Origin: Halichoerus grypus
Taxonomy: Eukaryota > Chordata > Mammalia > Carnivora > Phocidae
Direction of reading: 5' to 3'
Length of the DNA: 64,000 nt
Assembly: GCF_964656455.1 (NCBI RefSeq)
Contig: NC_135723.1
Span: forward strand, 95,805,283 to 95,869,282
Position 1 is the first letter of the stretch. Each line of letters starts with the position of its first letter. Below, piece by piece: positions 37,124 to 50,214 of the stretch. Both the position numbers and the translations under genes were made by a program. The notes beneath the pieces were generated by a model that had not been told where the DNA came from, made no database searches, and was given only the letters and a program-made list of their open reading frames with translations.

Positions 37124-37155
<32 letters not shown>
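36965..37155 (+). mobile_element. Short young L1 3' end with (GATA)n tail
   Basis: About 160 bp of the L1 3' terminus (CACTGGGTGTTATACACAAA through AACATAATAAAATT), then AAATAAATA passing into (GATA)n. It interrupts an ancient repeat whose halves are on either side. Confidence 0.88.
37127..37154. repeat. (GATA)n microsatellite
   Basis: Seven GATA units derived from the A-rich tail of the adjoining L1. Confidence 0.92.
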
Positions 37156-38284
37156 GCGTTAGGGCAGACTACATTGCAAAAATACTAGAGTAGCACAAAG
37201 ACCCAGAAGAGATGAGGGAGGTGGCCATGTGTGCGGATACCTGGGGCAGGTTCTTCAGACAGCAGACTGACTATGTTAAGGCCCTGAAGCAGTGACATGG
37301 CCCCAGGCATTTTCAAAGAGTATCAGGAGGCTAGCTGCTAAAATTAAATGAGAAATTAGTGGGAGAAATCAGAGTAAAATGTAAGTATTAAATTCATAGA
37401 GACTTGTTAAGCCATAGTCCCCGACTTTTACAGGCATTAAATGGGGAGCCGTTATGAGCAGAGGAAGGACATGATCTATGTATTTCCAAAAGTTAGTATG
37501 TGTCCAGAATTTCTCCACTTCTCAATACCCACCACCTCATCACAACTACGGCTCAAGCCACCAAAATCGCCAGGGGGTGTCAGCCAGCGTTACATCACAA
37601 GAAGGGGCACATAACAGGTGTCCAGTAGGTATTTTTTTGAATAAATGAAAAAATGAAACAGGGATTGGAGGAGAGCAAAAGAACACGGTCAATGGATCAG
37701 AGTACTGGTTGAGTTGAAGAACTGCTGGAGTCAGGCTACAAAAAAGTGAGACAAATAGATAAAACAGAGGTTATGGAGGGCTTATAAAACTTGCTATCAA
37801 CAAGGTCTAGGTGTGTTCACTGAATTGAGTAATTTAGTTAAAAAAGTAAATAAGATAACCAGAGGGGATAAGTTTAAGGAAACAAGAGGTCTATGTATTG
37901 GAAGGTTCATTCAAGTATATACAGAACTTACCATGAATCAAGACAGTACTGCTGAAGAAAGTATTGGTGACCTTTGGTGACCTAGAAGTTTACTTGATCA
38001 AGACAGGAGGGGAAATGACCAAGACTGTCACGATGAGGACTGCAGCAATGAGCGATTAAGTTGCCATGAGGTTGAGAACTAAAGTTTTTAGGGCAAAAGA
38101 AGAAAGGAATAAAACAGTACTGTCTAATGTAAATATAAGGGGATACATATAGGCAATTTTAAATGCTCAAGAACTATATTTTAAAAGTTTTTAAAAAGAG
38201 GTAAAATTAATTTTAAAATATATTTTAATGCATTACATCTAAATATGTATTTTAAGATGTAATCTGTATTAAAAATACTGAGAT

Positions 38285-39300
38285 GTTAGGAAAACTGGAC
38301 AATCACATGCAGAAGAATAAAATTGGACCCTTATCTTATACCACTCACAAAAATTAACTCAAAATAAATTGAAGACTTAAACATAAGACTTGAAACTATA
38401 AAACCTCTAGAAGAAAACATAGGGAAAAAGACCCCTGACATTGGTCTTGTCAACCATTTTTTAGAGATGACACTAAAAGCATAAGCAACAAAAGCAAAAA
38501 TTAAAAAGTGAGACTGCACCAAACTAAAAAGCTTCTACACAGCAAAATAAACAATCAACAGGAGGAAAAGGCAGTTTTTGTTATAGAAGAAAATATTTGC
38601 AAATCATCTATCTGATGAGAAATTAATATCCAAAATGTATAAGGAACTCATATAATTCAATAGCAAAAACCCATCAACCTGATTAAAAAATGGGCAGAGG
38701 AGCTTACTAGCCACTTTCTAAAGATGTACAAATGGCCATCAGGTACATGAAAAGATGCCAAACATCATTAATCATCAGAGAAATGTAAATTAGTTCTATT
38801 ATTCAGCCACGAGAAAAAAGGAAATCCTACCAGTAAGAACTACATGGATGGACCACGAAAGCATTATGCTAAATGAAGTAAGTCAGACAAAGAAAGACAA
38901 ATATCGTATGATCTCTTCTATGGAATCTAAAAAAAGCCAAACTCGCAGAAACAGAGAGTAGAATGATGGTTGCCAGACGCTGGTGGTGGGAAAAAGAAAG
39001 ATGTTGGTCACAGGGTACAAACCCCCAGTTATCAGATGAGTAAGTTCTGGGATCTAATGTACAGCATGGTGACCAAAGTTACCAATATTGTATTATATAC
39101 TTGAAAGTTGTTAAAACAGTAAATCTTAAATGTTCTTACCATACCAAAAAGTCAAAATAAAACAAAAGGTAATTATGTGAGGTGATAGAGGTGTTCATTA
39201 ACTCTATTAATACATCTGTGTATCAAATCATCATGTTGTATGCCTTAAATTTATACAAAGTTATATATCAGTTATATCTCAATAAAGCTGGTAACAAGAA
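38285..39300 (+). mobile_element. Old L1, ORF2 end plus 3' UTR
   Basis: ORF2-like sequence (AAACTGGACAATCACATGC, CTTCTACACAGCAAAATAAA, ATGGCCATCAGGTACATGAA), then the older L1 3' UTR (AGAAACAGAGAGTAGAATGA, TTGTATTATATACTTGAAAG). An internal deletion near 38795 joins ORF2 to the final exon-like block. 39180-39300 is a second 3' module ending ATATCTCAATAAAGCTGG. Confidence 0.8.
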
Positions 39301-40144
39301 GGAGATATTTTACATTTTTTCAAACCTGGTCTCCAAAACTGTCAATGTACTTTACGCTAATAACATGTCTCAATTTGAATCAGCTACATTTCACGTACTC
39401 AAGTGATGAATGGCTAGAGTTTTGGACAGGACAAATCAAAAAACGGCAAACAGCAGTGAAGACACCTACCTCTAACTTCCAGAGCCCATTCTAGAAAAAG
39501 TAGTGGGAGAAACAAAACAAAACGAAACAACAGCACCACTAGGACTACAGAGAATTGCCGTCCTTAGGGAAAAGCCCAATTTATGCTGGAGATAAGGACC
39601 CTGCACGTACAGGAGATTTTAGTGAGAATGAACCATGAATTTCAGAGGGCACTAGCAGGGAGGGCATACATGGTCTAGGGCAAGTCATTTTTTTTTTTTT
39701 AATATGCCTGCTATTCTCTAAAGAATAGAAGCCAGTCTCAGAGGCTAACATGTTTTCTACTGATTGTGATGTACCAAGGACTCAATATTTGTAATTCTAA
39801 AGAAGTGTTACAATCTTAATAGCCCCATGAAGAAAACATTTTAAATATTGTATTATATTGTATTTGTGCACATATACACACAAGTAACCAACACATGCCT
39901 ATTAGGCCATATTCTATAATATATAAAATGTATATATAAAATGTAAAATGTAAAAAATCAACTTCTGTTTTCTATTTATTTCCTACAATCAAGTCAGGGT
40001 ATTTTCATGGGCTTTTTTTGCTGGCAAGGGAGAGTGTTGTGAGAATAGGGTTGCCTTCTGCCTTTCATAGGCAATCGTGTGTGGCAAAAGGAAGCCTAAA
40101 ACCCTGGATGAAGATATTAGAGATCTGACTATAGTATGGTATAT

Positions 40145-40290
40145 TCTTTCAAAAGCCAGGTAACCACATACCAGTTACATAATCTCCTTGTGACTTAGGT
40201 GGCTCATCTATAAAGGTAAGGGACCAACCAGATTCATTAATGTATTTCTCAAGATTCCTTTCACTTCTAACAGTCCACATAAGGTTCTCT
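40145..40290 (+). repeat. MIR-like relic
   Basis: CAGTTACATAATCTCCTTGT, then GGCTCATCTATAAAGGTAAG. Confidence 0.5.
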
Positions 40291-40641
40291 GGTTTCCACT
40301 CTAACAGGTTAAATAAAAAACGGTGTCTATTTTGTTCAGAAAAATAAATGAAAACCTTAGCTTTGCATAATTTGCCTTAATAGAATCATGACAAGACTGG
40401 TTAAGGGATATAGAACACTAAAAGTAGAAGCAATTTCATTTTTTCTATTACAGCAGTAAAAACCTTTCAGTAAACAAATGACATGTTTTTCTCCATTTGT
40501 CCTCAAAAAGACAGACACAGCATGCATGAAGTCCACAGCAGAGACAGTGGCTGTCAGCATATTTTAATTACATTTACTTTCCATAAATTGAATTCTAGAG
40601 TTGCATAAATGGACAATTTCTTTATGGCTCTCCCTGATAAA

Positions 40642-40780
40642 CAGGGTGACCATACAATTTACCATACAAACTGAGACACTTCTGAAAGTAAAAGGGGGAC
40701 ATTATATATAATTACACCAAGAATACAAGCATAAACCAAGACCATGCCTATGTAAACCAAGACATATGTTTACCCTACTG
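40642..40780. mobile_element. hAT-like non-autonomous DNA transposon relic
   Basis: A short element with inverted ends: CAGGGTGACCATAC at the left, and the inverse of CAGTAGGGTAAACATATG at the right. The interior (GGGGGACATTATATATAATT) has no coding capacity. Confidence 0.6.
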
Positions 40781-41891
40781 TTTGAGAATTATAACTAACA
40801 TTAGCCTAGCCAACTTAACAAAAGTAAACACTAAGGGCTCAAAAAATTTAGATGTTATTCTTATGCCTCCCTTAACTTTCAAAGATCTGTACTGTATTAT
40901 AGTTAGGCTTAAATAGGATGATGAGATTCTTTGGTCCAATTGTTTGATGCTCTTATTTGAAGATAGAAAACCCAACACAGGCCATGAAGGAAAAAGCTGG
41001 ATCAAGATAGAGCAAAAACTATAAACGGACCCAAAAATCAGCAATGTCAAAATGTTTTAATAAGCCTATAAAGGAATTCCAGAGATTGATATAAAGTAAA
41101 ATGAGACACCAAGGAAATTAAAGACCACAGATTTCATGGTATCAGAAGATAACTCTACTTACAAACACAGAATATACCTAGCTGAATGGCAGCTTGTGAA
41201 AATATGACTAGAGGGATCCCATTTAAATTTCAACCATGCTCATTGAGTCACAGTTTAATGAAAGCCTGTTTGGGTGAGAAAGAAATAATGCCTGTTGCAA
41301 TGGCAAGATAATGAGTCTTCCATTCACAGATGAGAAATCTAAGAAAATTCAGGGTTAAGAGTGTGATTAGTGTAAGCATTTTCAAAGGATGCCTACCTCC
41401 ACTTTCTAAAAAAAAAATGAATTTGTTTGAACAGAGTATTTTTTCCAATTTTGTCAAATTGTAAATATGTTATTAAGAAATGTCATAAACGTGTTTATAC
41501 AAAACTTGTTTTTGAACCTGTTAAAGTTAAAAAAAAGAGAGAGAGGAGGAAGGGACCTATTTATATCACTGGAAAGTGATTGATGTATCCAAGCTTGTCT
41601 GCATTTGAGAGAAAAACTACGAAGGCACAGATAAGGATCTATACTAAGACTCCTGACTGCTATAAACCATAATCCCCTGGTAAAAGTTTTAGCATAAAAG
41701 CCCAGGCAGCCCACACTCTCACTGACCATGGGGCACTTACTATGCCCTGTGCCTCTCTAGAGAGCTCAGCAGAGGGGACTCCAACCTCCTTGTGCAGACT
41801 GGAAGGCACTCTTGCTGGCAGAGGTCCTGGACACTCTGGCTCCAAGTCAGCGGAGGGGGCGGCCAGGAGAGACTGACCTGTCCCAGTAAGG

Positions 41892-41926
<35 letters not shown>
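41892..41926. repeat. (TG)n microsatellite
   Basis: About 17 uninterrupted TG units. Confidence 0.93.
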
Positions 41927-41927
<1 letters not shown>

Positions 41928-42479
41928 TCCCCTCCCTACTGGTTCATTCTCTGTTATCTTGCATGTACTTTCAGTATTGCCTACCCTTTGACATCCCAAA
42001 CCTATGAGTTTTCCTTTCACCCTAAATACTCAGAATGAAACACTCCCCTCACTCCGGATAGCTTTTAATTTGGCTTGCTCAAGGAGAGTGGACTGTGGAG
42101 AAGGTTTGCTCCCAAGGGGCTTCTCATGGGTCCCATCAGACTTCAACTACAGCATCACTGACAACATATCAGGATAATCTGCTTAACAAAAGCATCTACT
42201 CCAAAGGCCGCACATTCTTAAGAGTCAGAAACTGTCTCACTCAGTATGCACTTTTCAACCTACAATACTTAGCAGAATACCTGGATACACATAAAGGACT
42301 TTTGTCAGCTGAATGATTAGCTAAACAGTTACAGTTTCACTCTGTAACTCTTTGGCAAACAAGACCAAATCATTATCAAGTATAGACTTTGTCTATTTTT
42401 ATGGTCCCTATTCCTTTCTCAAATTCTTGATGGGGAAAATGCCTAAAGAGTTATTCTTCAAAGCATCCTGTAATCGGTT

Positions 42480-42860
42480 CTTTTATTTGTGTCATTGTAA
42501 TTTCTGTCCTTTAATTCAGCTTGCATACAACCATTATGCTGTTTCTCAAAATTATCTTATGGTTTTCCATTCAAAATTCTTTAGTGGATTACCATCACCT
42601 GTAGATCAAAATTCAAATTCCTCGTCTAGAGATTAAAGATTCTCCATATATGAACCACAAACAATCTAACAATGACAAATGCCACGAACAGTTCTCATCC
42701 TCAGAGTTCTTTCTGCACACAGTGTTTGAATTTTTCTTTGCTGACTCTCAGACTTGCCATGAAGAACGCCTGAAGCACTTGAATGTCAGGTACCCTGGTC
42801 ATGAGGGAGTAAAGGACCATGAGTGAGTTCATTCCCATAATAAGGCAATACTCTTTTGGT
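42480..42860 (+). repeat. L2 relic
   Basis: TTTAGTGGATTACCATCACC, GTAGATCAAAATTCAAATTC and GAACGCCTGAAGCACTTGAA resemble the L2 3' region. Confidence 0.5.
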
Positions 42861-43975
42861 TGGCCCCGGACAAAGCTTTGAATTTTTTTAAACATTTCAA
42901 GTCTGATTTTAGTAGTAGTTCTGTCTTTCCTCACAGATCTGTCCTGAGTACTAATATATCCTTGATTAACTGGACTATAGGTTCAAGCCATATCAATGAG
43001 ATCCCTGGGGATGAGACATCTTTTCCATATAAACAAAACAACACGGTGATATATACAAAAATGTGGAAATGCATTATTTTTCCTTCCCAAGTAAATACAC
43101 CAAGGGATGGCAAGAGCTAATTTGCATGTGTTCACATTTTTCTGTATCAGGAAGTGAGTGCCAAGGAGAGTTGGACAGAATAAATAAACACACTAATGGA
43201 TTTTTTTTTACATGATTTTATTCTATTATCTGCTGAAAATTAAACTCTTTGAAGAGTCAGGAATATATTTATGAGTAAGTAAAATTACATAAAGTCACAG
43301 TTTGTATAAATAAGTACATGGATATTATAAGTCTACTGGAGGTAATTATGGTCTCCAAACCTCTCACATTATCAGGATATGAAGATATTTCTAGGGAAAA
43401 GGTATTCACAAAGGTGTTCCTTTTGAATTGTGGGGGTCCTGAGAAATGGAAAAATGTATTACTTGTGGTTTAGAATAGCCAGAATACCTCACATAGCATC
43501 TTCAACACAGTTGGTATTTAGTGTAAAATAAAAAATCAAAAGATCATTTATAGCATATTCAGAAAGAATCAGCTATTTGGAAGTAGAGTTTGAAAGGCTA
43601 TTACAATTTGCATTATATGATTTTGTCCACAGAAGCTAAATGATTGCTCGGTAGAAGAATGAAAAAATTCCATTCTGCGTTCTTGAGCCTCCTGTTTAAC
43701 ACAGACCAGATACTTTTCACTCTGGCTAAAAACTCTCTAACATACATGTTTCCCTGTAGAAGCTGAATATTTGAAAGAGCACTAAGCAGTCATTCTTCCC
43801 ATTCTGTGGAAACTGGGACATGAACCTGTACCTACTTTCTTTAGTCGTTTTCACCTACTGAGCGAGGTGAGAAGAGACAGGTAATTGTCCAAACCTTTCT
43901 GCAAACAGACTGACTTTGGTAAGAAATACTTTGTTCCCGGATGATGAGTACTTCTGCACTGGCAGATCATTTCTT

Positions 43976-44161
43976 TCTTTTTTTTTTTTTTTATTTGAGA
44001 GAGAGAGTGAGAGAGAGAGAGAGCACAAGAGGGGGGAGTGGGACAGGGAGAAGCAGACTCCCTGCCGAGCAGGGAGCCCGATGTGGGACTCGATCCCGGG
44101 ACTCCAGGATCATGACCTGAGCCGAAGGCAGTCACTTAACCAACTGAGCCACCCAGGCGCC
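43976..44161 (-). mobile_element. CAN-SINE
   Basis: Inverted SINE with a (GA)n middle and a CCACCCAGGCGCC end. A perfect 17-bp duplication, CTGGCAGATCATTTCTT, lies at 43959-43975 and 44162-44178. Confidence 0.95.
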
Positions 44162-44941
44162 CTGGCAGATCATTTCTTAATAGCAATTATCCTCTCTTGC
44201 ATCATCAGGATTCGTTTTTACACAACAATATTTCTTGCTTTGCTTCAACCATAAAAGAAGTCTTCGCTGCATATTCTTGTCCAAAGTGATAAATGAAACT
44301 CTTGGTTTCCATGTCTAGATGGATTGGATTTAGCTATTTGCAGTACTTTGAGTGCATTATTGTCCCAAAGTTTAGTGGTATAAAACTCTCTTCATTTTTT
44401 ATTGACCAGTTTAAAATAGGTGGCTATCAGACTTGCTGTCATGGCATCCTGAGGTTTTGCAATCTGGAGCAATATAAATAGTTTATATTAATTATTCCCT
44501 TCCCACCTTCTAGGAGAATAGAGAACATTCTGACTGCAAATTCTGCACTTGGTCATTAACACTCTGGTTTCTAGATATGCATTTGACCATTTTACAATGC
44601 CAAATGAGAATGTTAAAATTGTTACTGCAGTGACATTAATTACTTAAAGCTTAATTTTTTGCAAAGTGAGTAAGTGTACTTTACCTAATACAGGTACACA
44701 AAATAGACGATCATCTCATCATCCTCATTCACCTTAATGTTGTAAGCAATGCTATTATTTACATTTTGCAAAATGTATTCCATATCCAAGAGCATCATAA
44801 TAAACTGAGTGTAATTTGTGATAAAACATTTGTTCAATAATAATTTTCTCTTTCTGAAATAATTTACTTTATTTATATGAATGCTTTAAAGAGTCAGAAT
44901 ATTTAGTGTCTATTTTATAAGCATCTAAAATCTCTAGTAGA

Positions 44942-45153
44942 GGGGCACCTGGGTGGCTCAGTCGGTTAAGTGGCTGCCTTCGGCTCAGGTCATGGTCCCG
45001 AGGTCCTGGGATCAAGCCCCACGTCGGGCTCCTTCCTCGGCGGGGAGCCTGCTTCTCCCTCTCCCTCTGCCTGCCGCTCCCCCTGCTTGTGCTCTCCCTC
45101 TCTCTATCTCTATCAAATAAATAAATAACATCTTAAAAAAAATAAAATAAAAA
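44942..45153 (+). mobile_element. CAN-SINE, left member of a tandem pair
   Basis: Complete SINE of one subfamily (TCGGTTAAGTGGCTGCC head, CCTGCCGCTCCCCCTGC body, CTCTATCAAATAAATAAATA tail). It sits between two copies of TAAAATCTCTAGTAGA (44926-44941 and 45154-45169). Confidence 0.95.
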
Positions 45154-45169
45154 TAAAATCTCTAGTAGA

Positions 45170-45362
45170 GGGGCACCTGGGTGGCTCAGTCATTAAGCGT
45201 TTGCCTTCGGCTCGGGTCATGATCCCAGGGTCTTGGGTTCGAGCCCCACATCGGGCTCCCTGTTTGGTGGGAGGCCTGCTTCTCCCTCTCCCACTCCCCC
45301 TGCTTGTGTTCCCTCTCTCGCTGTGTCTCTCTCTGTCAAATAGATGAATAAAATCTTTAAAA
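45170..45362 (+). mobile_element. CAN-SINE, right member of a tandem pair
   Basis: Complete SINE of a different subfamily (CATTAAGCGTTTGCC head, CCCACTCCCCCTGCTTGTGT body). It sits between the second and third copies of TAAAATCTCTAGTAGA (45154-45169 and 45363-45378). Confidence 0.95.
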
Positions 45363-45378
45363 TAAAATCTCTAGTAGA

Positions 45379-47364
45379 AATGGATGAGAAGACAGAATTA
45401 AAATGCAATCAGTGTACTTTGCATTCAGATATTCCTATTTCCTAATGTGTTTCAAAATATCTCGATCCAGTTGTTTGTATTGGAAATTACATGAATTCAT
45501 ATACATGTTGAAGGGGAAGGTACACTGTGGATCCAGGAAAGGAGCTGCAATCACCTGACTTCTACTCAGGCATCTGGATTTTAGTATGCCACTTGCCATT
45601 ATGGACAAGCACGCTGACCGTGGAATGCTAAGCAGAACTGCTCTGGGAAAGCAGACAGTCATGGGAACAGAATGACATTTTCTACTTCTGGCTACTAAGA
45701 GAGGAGAAGAATGGAAAGTGAATACTATACAAATTCCAACTTCTCTGCTGATTTAAATGAGACTTCCTGAGATACTTACGCTCATCACCTAACACAAAGA
45801 AGAATGTATTTCTATGTATACATTTCTCTTCTCCTGATCACTTAATTAACTACCACTGAAAATACACTGATCTCATATGTACATCCCTGAGATAAGCAGT
45901 AACGTCCTTTTTGTTCTTCAGTCATGACTTAAACTACATGCAAATCATTTCTTACAAATACAGTTATTTTTACTATTGTGGACAATCACAGTTATGGATG
46001 TAGGTATGACAACATATGTCTCACTAAGGGATTTACAGAATAAGGAGAAATTTTTGAATCTACCATGCAATTTCAGGATATTCCATTATATGTGCGTTAT
46101 TCTTACAGAAGTCCTCAAGACATTGTTTCCTCCTCCTCTATCTGCAGATTCTGCATCTTCGCAGTGCAGTAATTCAAAATAAAATAGTCCTTTTCATGTA
46201 AGGTCAGCATGTCTTCTGCAGAGGAGCATCATACCAACCATATCCGCAATTCTCTGCATTAATAAGAAATTTTATCTGGCAAGTGAGTCATCCAACTGAT
46301 AGTCCTGGTAAGCAGATAAACTTAACCCTTGTCCCGGGGCCTAAAAAGCACACTTCTCCTCTGGCAGGGATGGATTAGGCTGCCACAGCCGCCAAGGCAG
46401 GAAGCTTTTTATATCCGTAGCAACAGCTCCCGAGTCACTTCAAAGCACTGGGTCTATCTATTTTCTCTTGTTACACAGCGCTATAAAAAAGATTGCTGGT
46501 CTCTAAGAAGAAGGAAAAACAAAGATGTACATTTCTCGTTTGAAGGCTTCTCCAAAATGATCTAGGAAACAGCCTGCTTCTTCGCTCAATGCCCAGAATA
46601 CCTTCCCTCCCCTCCCTTCCTTCCTTGTCTGATACTTAACTTGCACAGCATCTGTTCCAGAACCTGGATATGTAAGTGGTTACTCTGGCACTTGACAAAG
46701 AAAACAATGCTGGTTATACACTAAAAAAACAAGAGGTGTTTTGTGGAGACGTACTTAAGTATAGCTGAATTTGTCTATATGTATACATGTGTTACTTTCT
46801 AGAAATCATAAAAATTATTAAGTTTACAACATTGCTTTGAGGTAGATGGGCATGGGTAGAGAAAGTTGTCATCTAAGTCTTACAAGGACTCAGCTATCCA
46901 GCAGATGTTGGAATTGAATGGTACTGCTTTCAGTATGACCTCAAGGAAGTCGGCAAGATTTATCCTTGTCAAGCTCACAATGGTAAAGGCTCATGAGACA
47001 ATCGCTATGTATTTTCATTTTTTAGCTTTCAACTTTTACGAGTAACTTAGAACTTAGAAAAAGCAGCATGTTCTAGAAGTAAAATATCAATTAATAACAT
47101 GTAAAGAAGGCATTACATGTACCATTTTTAATTACATACAACACATATATCCTCCCCTACCCATAATATGAAGAGAAAAACCGAAAGTATAAAAGATTGA
47201 ATAATAGCTCCATTTACTGACAAAGCCAAAAAATTTTCAATTATAGTGGGACAAGAGCTGGAGCAGTAGAATAAGCCTCATTAAAGTATTTACTTAATAA
47301 AATTTACCAACATTTGATAAAAAGGGCTTGCTGAAAAAGGATTCTTCCACATCTGTGCACATTC
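45379..47364. other. Unremarkable intron sequence
   Basis: About 2 kb without a clear repeat. A weak inverse-MIR resemblance near 46850-46950 is too decayed to call. A slightly GC-richer patch at 46330-46450 has no recognised content. Confidence 0.55.
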
Positions 47365-47690
47365 ATTCATACAGTAAATATCTATGGAGTGCCCACCGTG
47401 AGCCAGGTGCTGTCGTAGGTCCTGGGAATGTGGCAAAGAATGAGCATGTACGATTACCTGCCCACATGATATTTACATTTCCATGAGCGGATATGTAACA
47501 GAAACAAACTTCCTAAATATATAGTATGTCAGACGGTGACCGGTGTGATAGAGAAGACCCAGCAGAGAAGGCGATGAGGACTGCTGAGCCAAAGAACGGG
47601 AGAGGAGGCGGGGTGAGGGGTGTTATTTAAAAAGGGAGGTCACGGAAGGCCTCATGGATATGAGCTGCGATTTCCTTAGAAAAACAATTA
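47365..47690 (+). repeat. Ancient interspersed repeat
   Basis: GTGAGCCAGGTGCTGTCGTA, GTCAGACGGTGACCGGTGTG and GGTCACGGAAGGCCTCATGG. This is the same unnamed family as 36725-37480. Confidence 0.6.
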
Positions 47691-47814
47691 TATTATTCCA
47701 TTTTCTCCAATGAAAAGTTAAAGGGTAAAACAGAGAAGGGTTCTATCTAAACAGTTTACTAAAAACAAGCTGAATCTTCCCTGCAGCGGCACCTTACAGC
47801 ATTCATTGTAGTCT

Positions 47815-47955
47815 GAGTCATTCTGTGGTTACATGCACATCTGTGTCCTCTATTAGACTGGAGTGTCGGGGCCATGAGCTTAGTCACCTAACCAAGCATA
47901 ACGACCGAGACAGGTACTATGCAAAAGTTTGTTAAAGCAATTGGAAGAAGAGCCT
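47815..47955 (+). repeat. L2 3' end relic
   Basis: ATTAGACTGGAGTGTCGGGG, then ACAGGTACTATGCAAAAGTT. Confidence 0.55.
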
Positions 47956-48733
47956 CAGTAGCTTCGACAGTATGTCTAAAGGGAGGAAGTCTGCCGTTGC
48001 AGCTCTAAATACATCCCTCAGTGAACGTAAGGCACACAAAGGCTACTGCAGGATTAGGGAAGTCAGAGCACATGTCCCCTTTTCTTGCTGGCACCAAGGC
48101 AAGGTGCAAACAAGGTTAGCTGGGTTGTACAACTCACCTCCCTACTGGATTCAATTACTAAACACACAGATACTATTCTCACCAGTTCCCTGGGAATGAG
48201 GAAAGTTGAAGACATCCCCTGAGAAACATTTCGATATGTAAGAAGTCCTCCATTTATTTCAAGTTTTGAATATTAAGATAATTCTTGTGAAAGCAGAATA
48301 TGTCCAAAACAATGCTATGGTGAGTCCATGAACCTGGGATATAAACTCTAACTAGTTTAAGGGATTTCTAAAAACACTGTCTAATTCTAAAACCATATTA
48401 ATCTATGAAATTTATTGTAAAATCAAAAGAGCACCATGTATTTATATTGTAATGTATTTTGTGAAACACATAAAATGTATTTTATAAAATAAATATAATT
48501 AACATAATTACATATAAATTATGTATCTTCTATAATTAACAAAATACATTAAGTATATAAGTACATTATATAAAATATGTTACAGATCACAAGACCTAAA
48601 GTATACAACAATATATGACTATTAATACTACTGCTGTTATATTTTTGTTAAGGATTTTATATGTGGAAGGCAATGAAGTGCTTTGCCTCGTAACCTGCTG
48701 GTATAAGTAGATTATTACTCTGATTTTATAGAA

Positions 48734-49551
48734 AGACCACTCTCTTACACCATACACAAAAATAAATTCAAAATGGATGAAAGACCTAAATGTGAGACAG
48801 GAAGTCATCAAAATCCTAGAGGAGAACACAAGCAGTAACCTCTCTGACCTCAGCCATAGCAACTTCTTACTAGACACATGGTGGGAGGCAAGGAAAACAA
48901 AAGCAAAAATGAACTATTGGGACTTCATCAAGATAAAAAGCTTCTCACAGTGAAGAAAGCAATCAACAAAACTAAAAGGCAACCTACAGAATGGGAGAAG
49001 ATATTTGCAAATGGCATATGTAATAAAGGGTTAGTATCTACAGTCTATGAAGAACTTAACAAACTCAACAACCAAAAAACAAATAATCCAGTTAAGAAAT
49101 GGGCAGCAGACATGAATACACATTTTTCCAAAGAAGACATACAAATGGTTAACAGACACATGAAAAGATGCTCAACATCACTCATCATCAGGGAAATACA
49201 AGTCAAAACTACAGTAAGATACCACCTCATGCCTGTCAGAATGGCTAAAATTAACAACAGATGTTGGTGAGGATGTGGAGAAAGGAGAACCCTCCTACAC
49301 TGTTGGTGGGAATGCAAACTGGTGCAGCCACTCTGGAAAATAGTATGGAAGTTCCTCAAAAAGTTAAAAATAGAACTACCCTGTGATCCAGCAATTGTGT
49401 TACTAGGTATTTACCCAAAGGATAAAAAAATACAGATTCAAAGGGGCACATGCACCCCAATGTTTCTAATGTTTATAGCAGCATTATCAACAATAACCAA
49501 ACTATGGAGAGAGCCCAAATGTCCATCGACTGATGAATGGAAAAAGAAGAT

Positions 49552-49589
<38 letters not shown>

Positions 49590-50015
49590 CATACAATGGA
49601 ATATTACTCAGCCATCAAAAAGAATGAAATTTTGCCATTTGCCACAAAATGGATGTAGCTAGAGTGTATTATGCTAAGTGAAATAAGTCAGAGAAATACA
49701 AATACCATATGATTTCACTCATGTAGAATTTAAGAAACGAAAGAGATGAATATAGGGGAAGGAAGTTAAAAAAAAAAAGAGAAGGAGGCAAACAATAAAA
49801 GACTCTTCTTAACTACAGGAAACCAAGTGAGGATTGCTGGAGGGGAGGTGGGCCATGGTGGGGGGGGGGTGTTAAATAGGTGATGGGCATTAAGGAGGGC
49901 ATTTGTTGGGATGAACATTGGGTGTTATATTTAAGTAATGAATCATAAAATTTTATACCTGAAACTAATATTATACTATATGTTAACTAACTAGAATTTA
50001 AAGAAAAACTTGAAA
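48734..50015 (+). mobile_element. 5'-truncated L1, last part of ORF2 and 3' UTR
   Basis: Translations at 48878-49270 and 49322-49627 carry the conserved C-terminal L1 ORF2 stretches ([38 protein letters not shown]). An in-frame TGA near 49269 separates them. The stretch that is usually TATA-rich before the final block has become a (GT)n tract at 49553-49587. The 3' UTR ends near GAATTTAAAGAAAAACTTG. It cannot encode a working protein. Confidence 0.9.
49553..49587. repeat. (GT)n microsatellite inside an L1
   Basis: About 17 GT units within the L1 at 48734-50015. Confidence 0.93.
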
Positions 50016-50214
50016 CAAAAAACCACAATGCATTGGAAACAACTCTTTTAATAATAAACATATTTACTATCACAATTGGTAGACACAACAAGGATGATAA
50101 ATCATCTAAACACATGTTGCAGGAGAATTAATATGATATCAAGAATGCTAAGAAGAAGATCCCTTCAAAGAAGAACTGAGTTAAGGTTTGCCGTGATGTT
50201 ACCAAAAATATATT

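Larger units (their letters stand above)
36725..37480 (+). repeat. Ancient interspersed repeat (L2/MIR-era), split by an L1
   Basis: ACCATGTGTTAGGTGCTATT and CCCTGCCTTCATGGTGTTGA before the L1; AAGGCCCTGAAGCAGTGACA and GAGGAAGGACATGATCTATG after it. The order matches a widespread mammalian repeat that I cannot name with certainty. Confidence 0.6.

Noticed and set aside
44926..45378. Regularly spaced identical 16-bp repeats resembling a CRISPR-like array
   Set aside because: They are target-site duplications of SINE insertions in a mammalian genome; the spacers are SINEs.
48878..49627. 130- and 101-codon ORFs that look protein-like
   Set aside because: They are the C-terminal part of L1 ORF2 in a 5'-truncated, stop-containing LINE, not a host gene.
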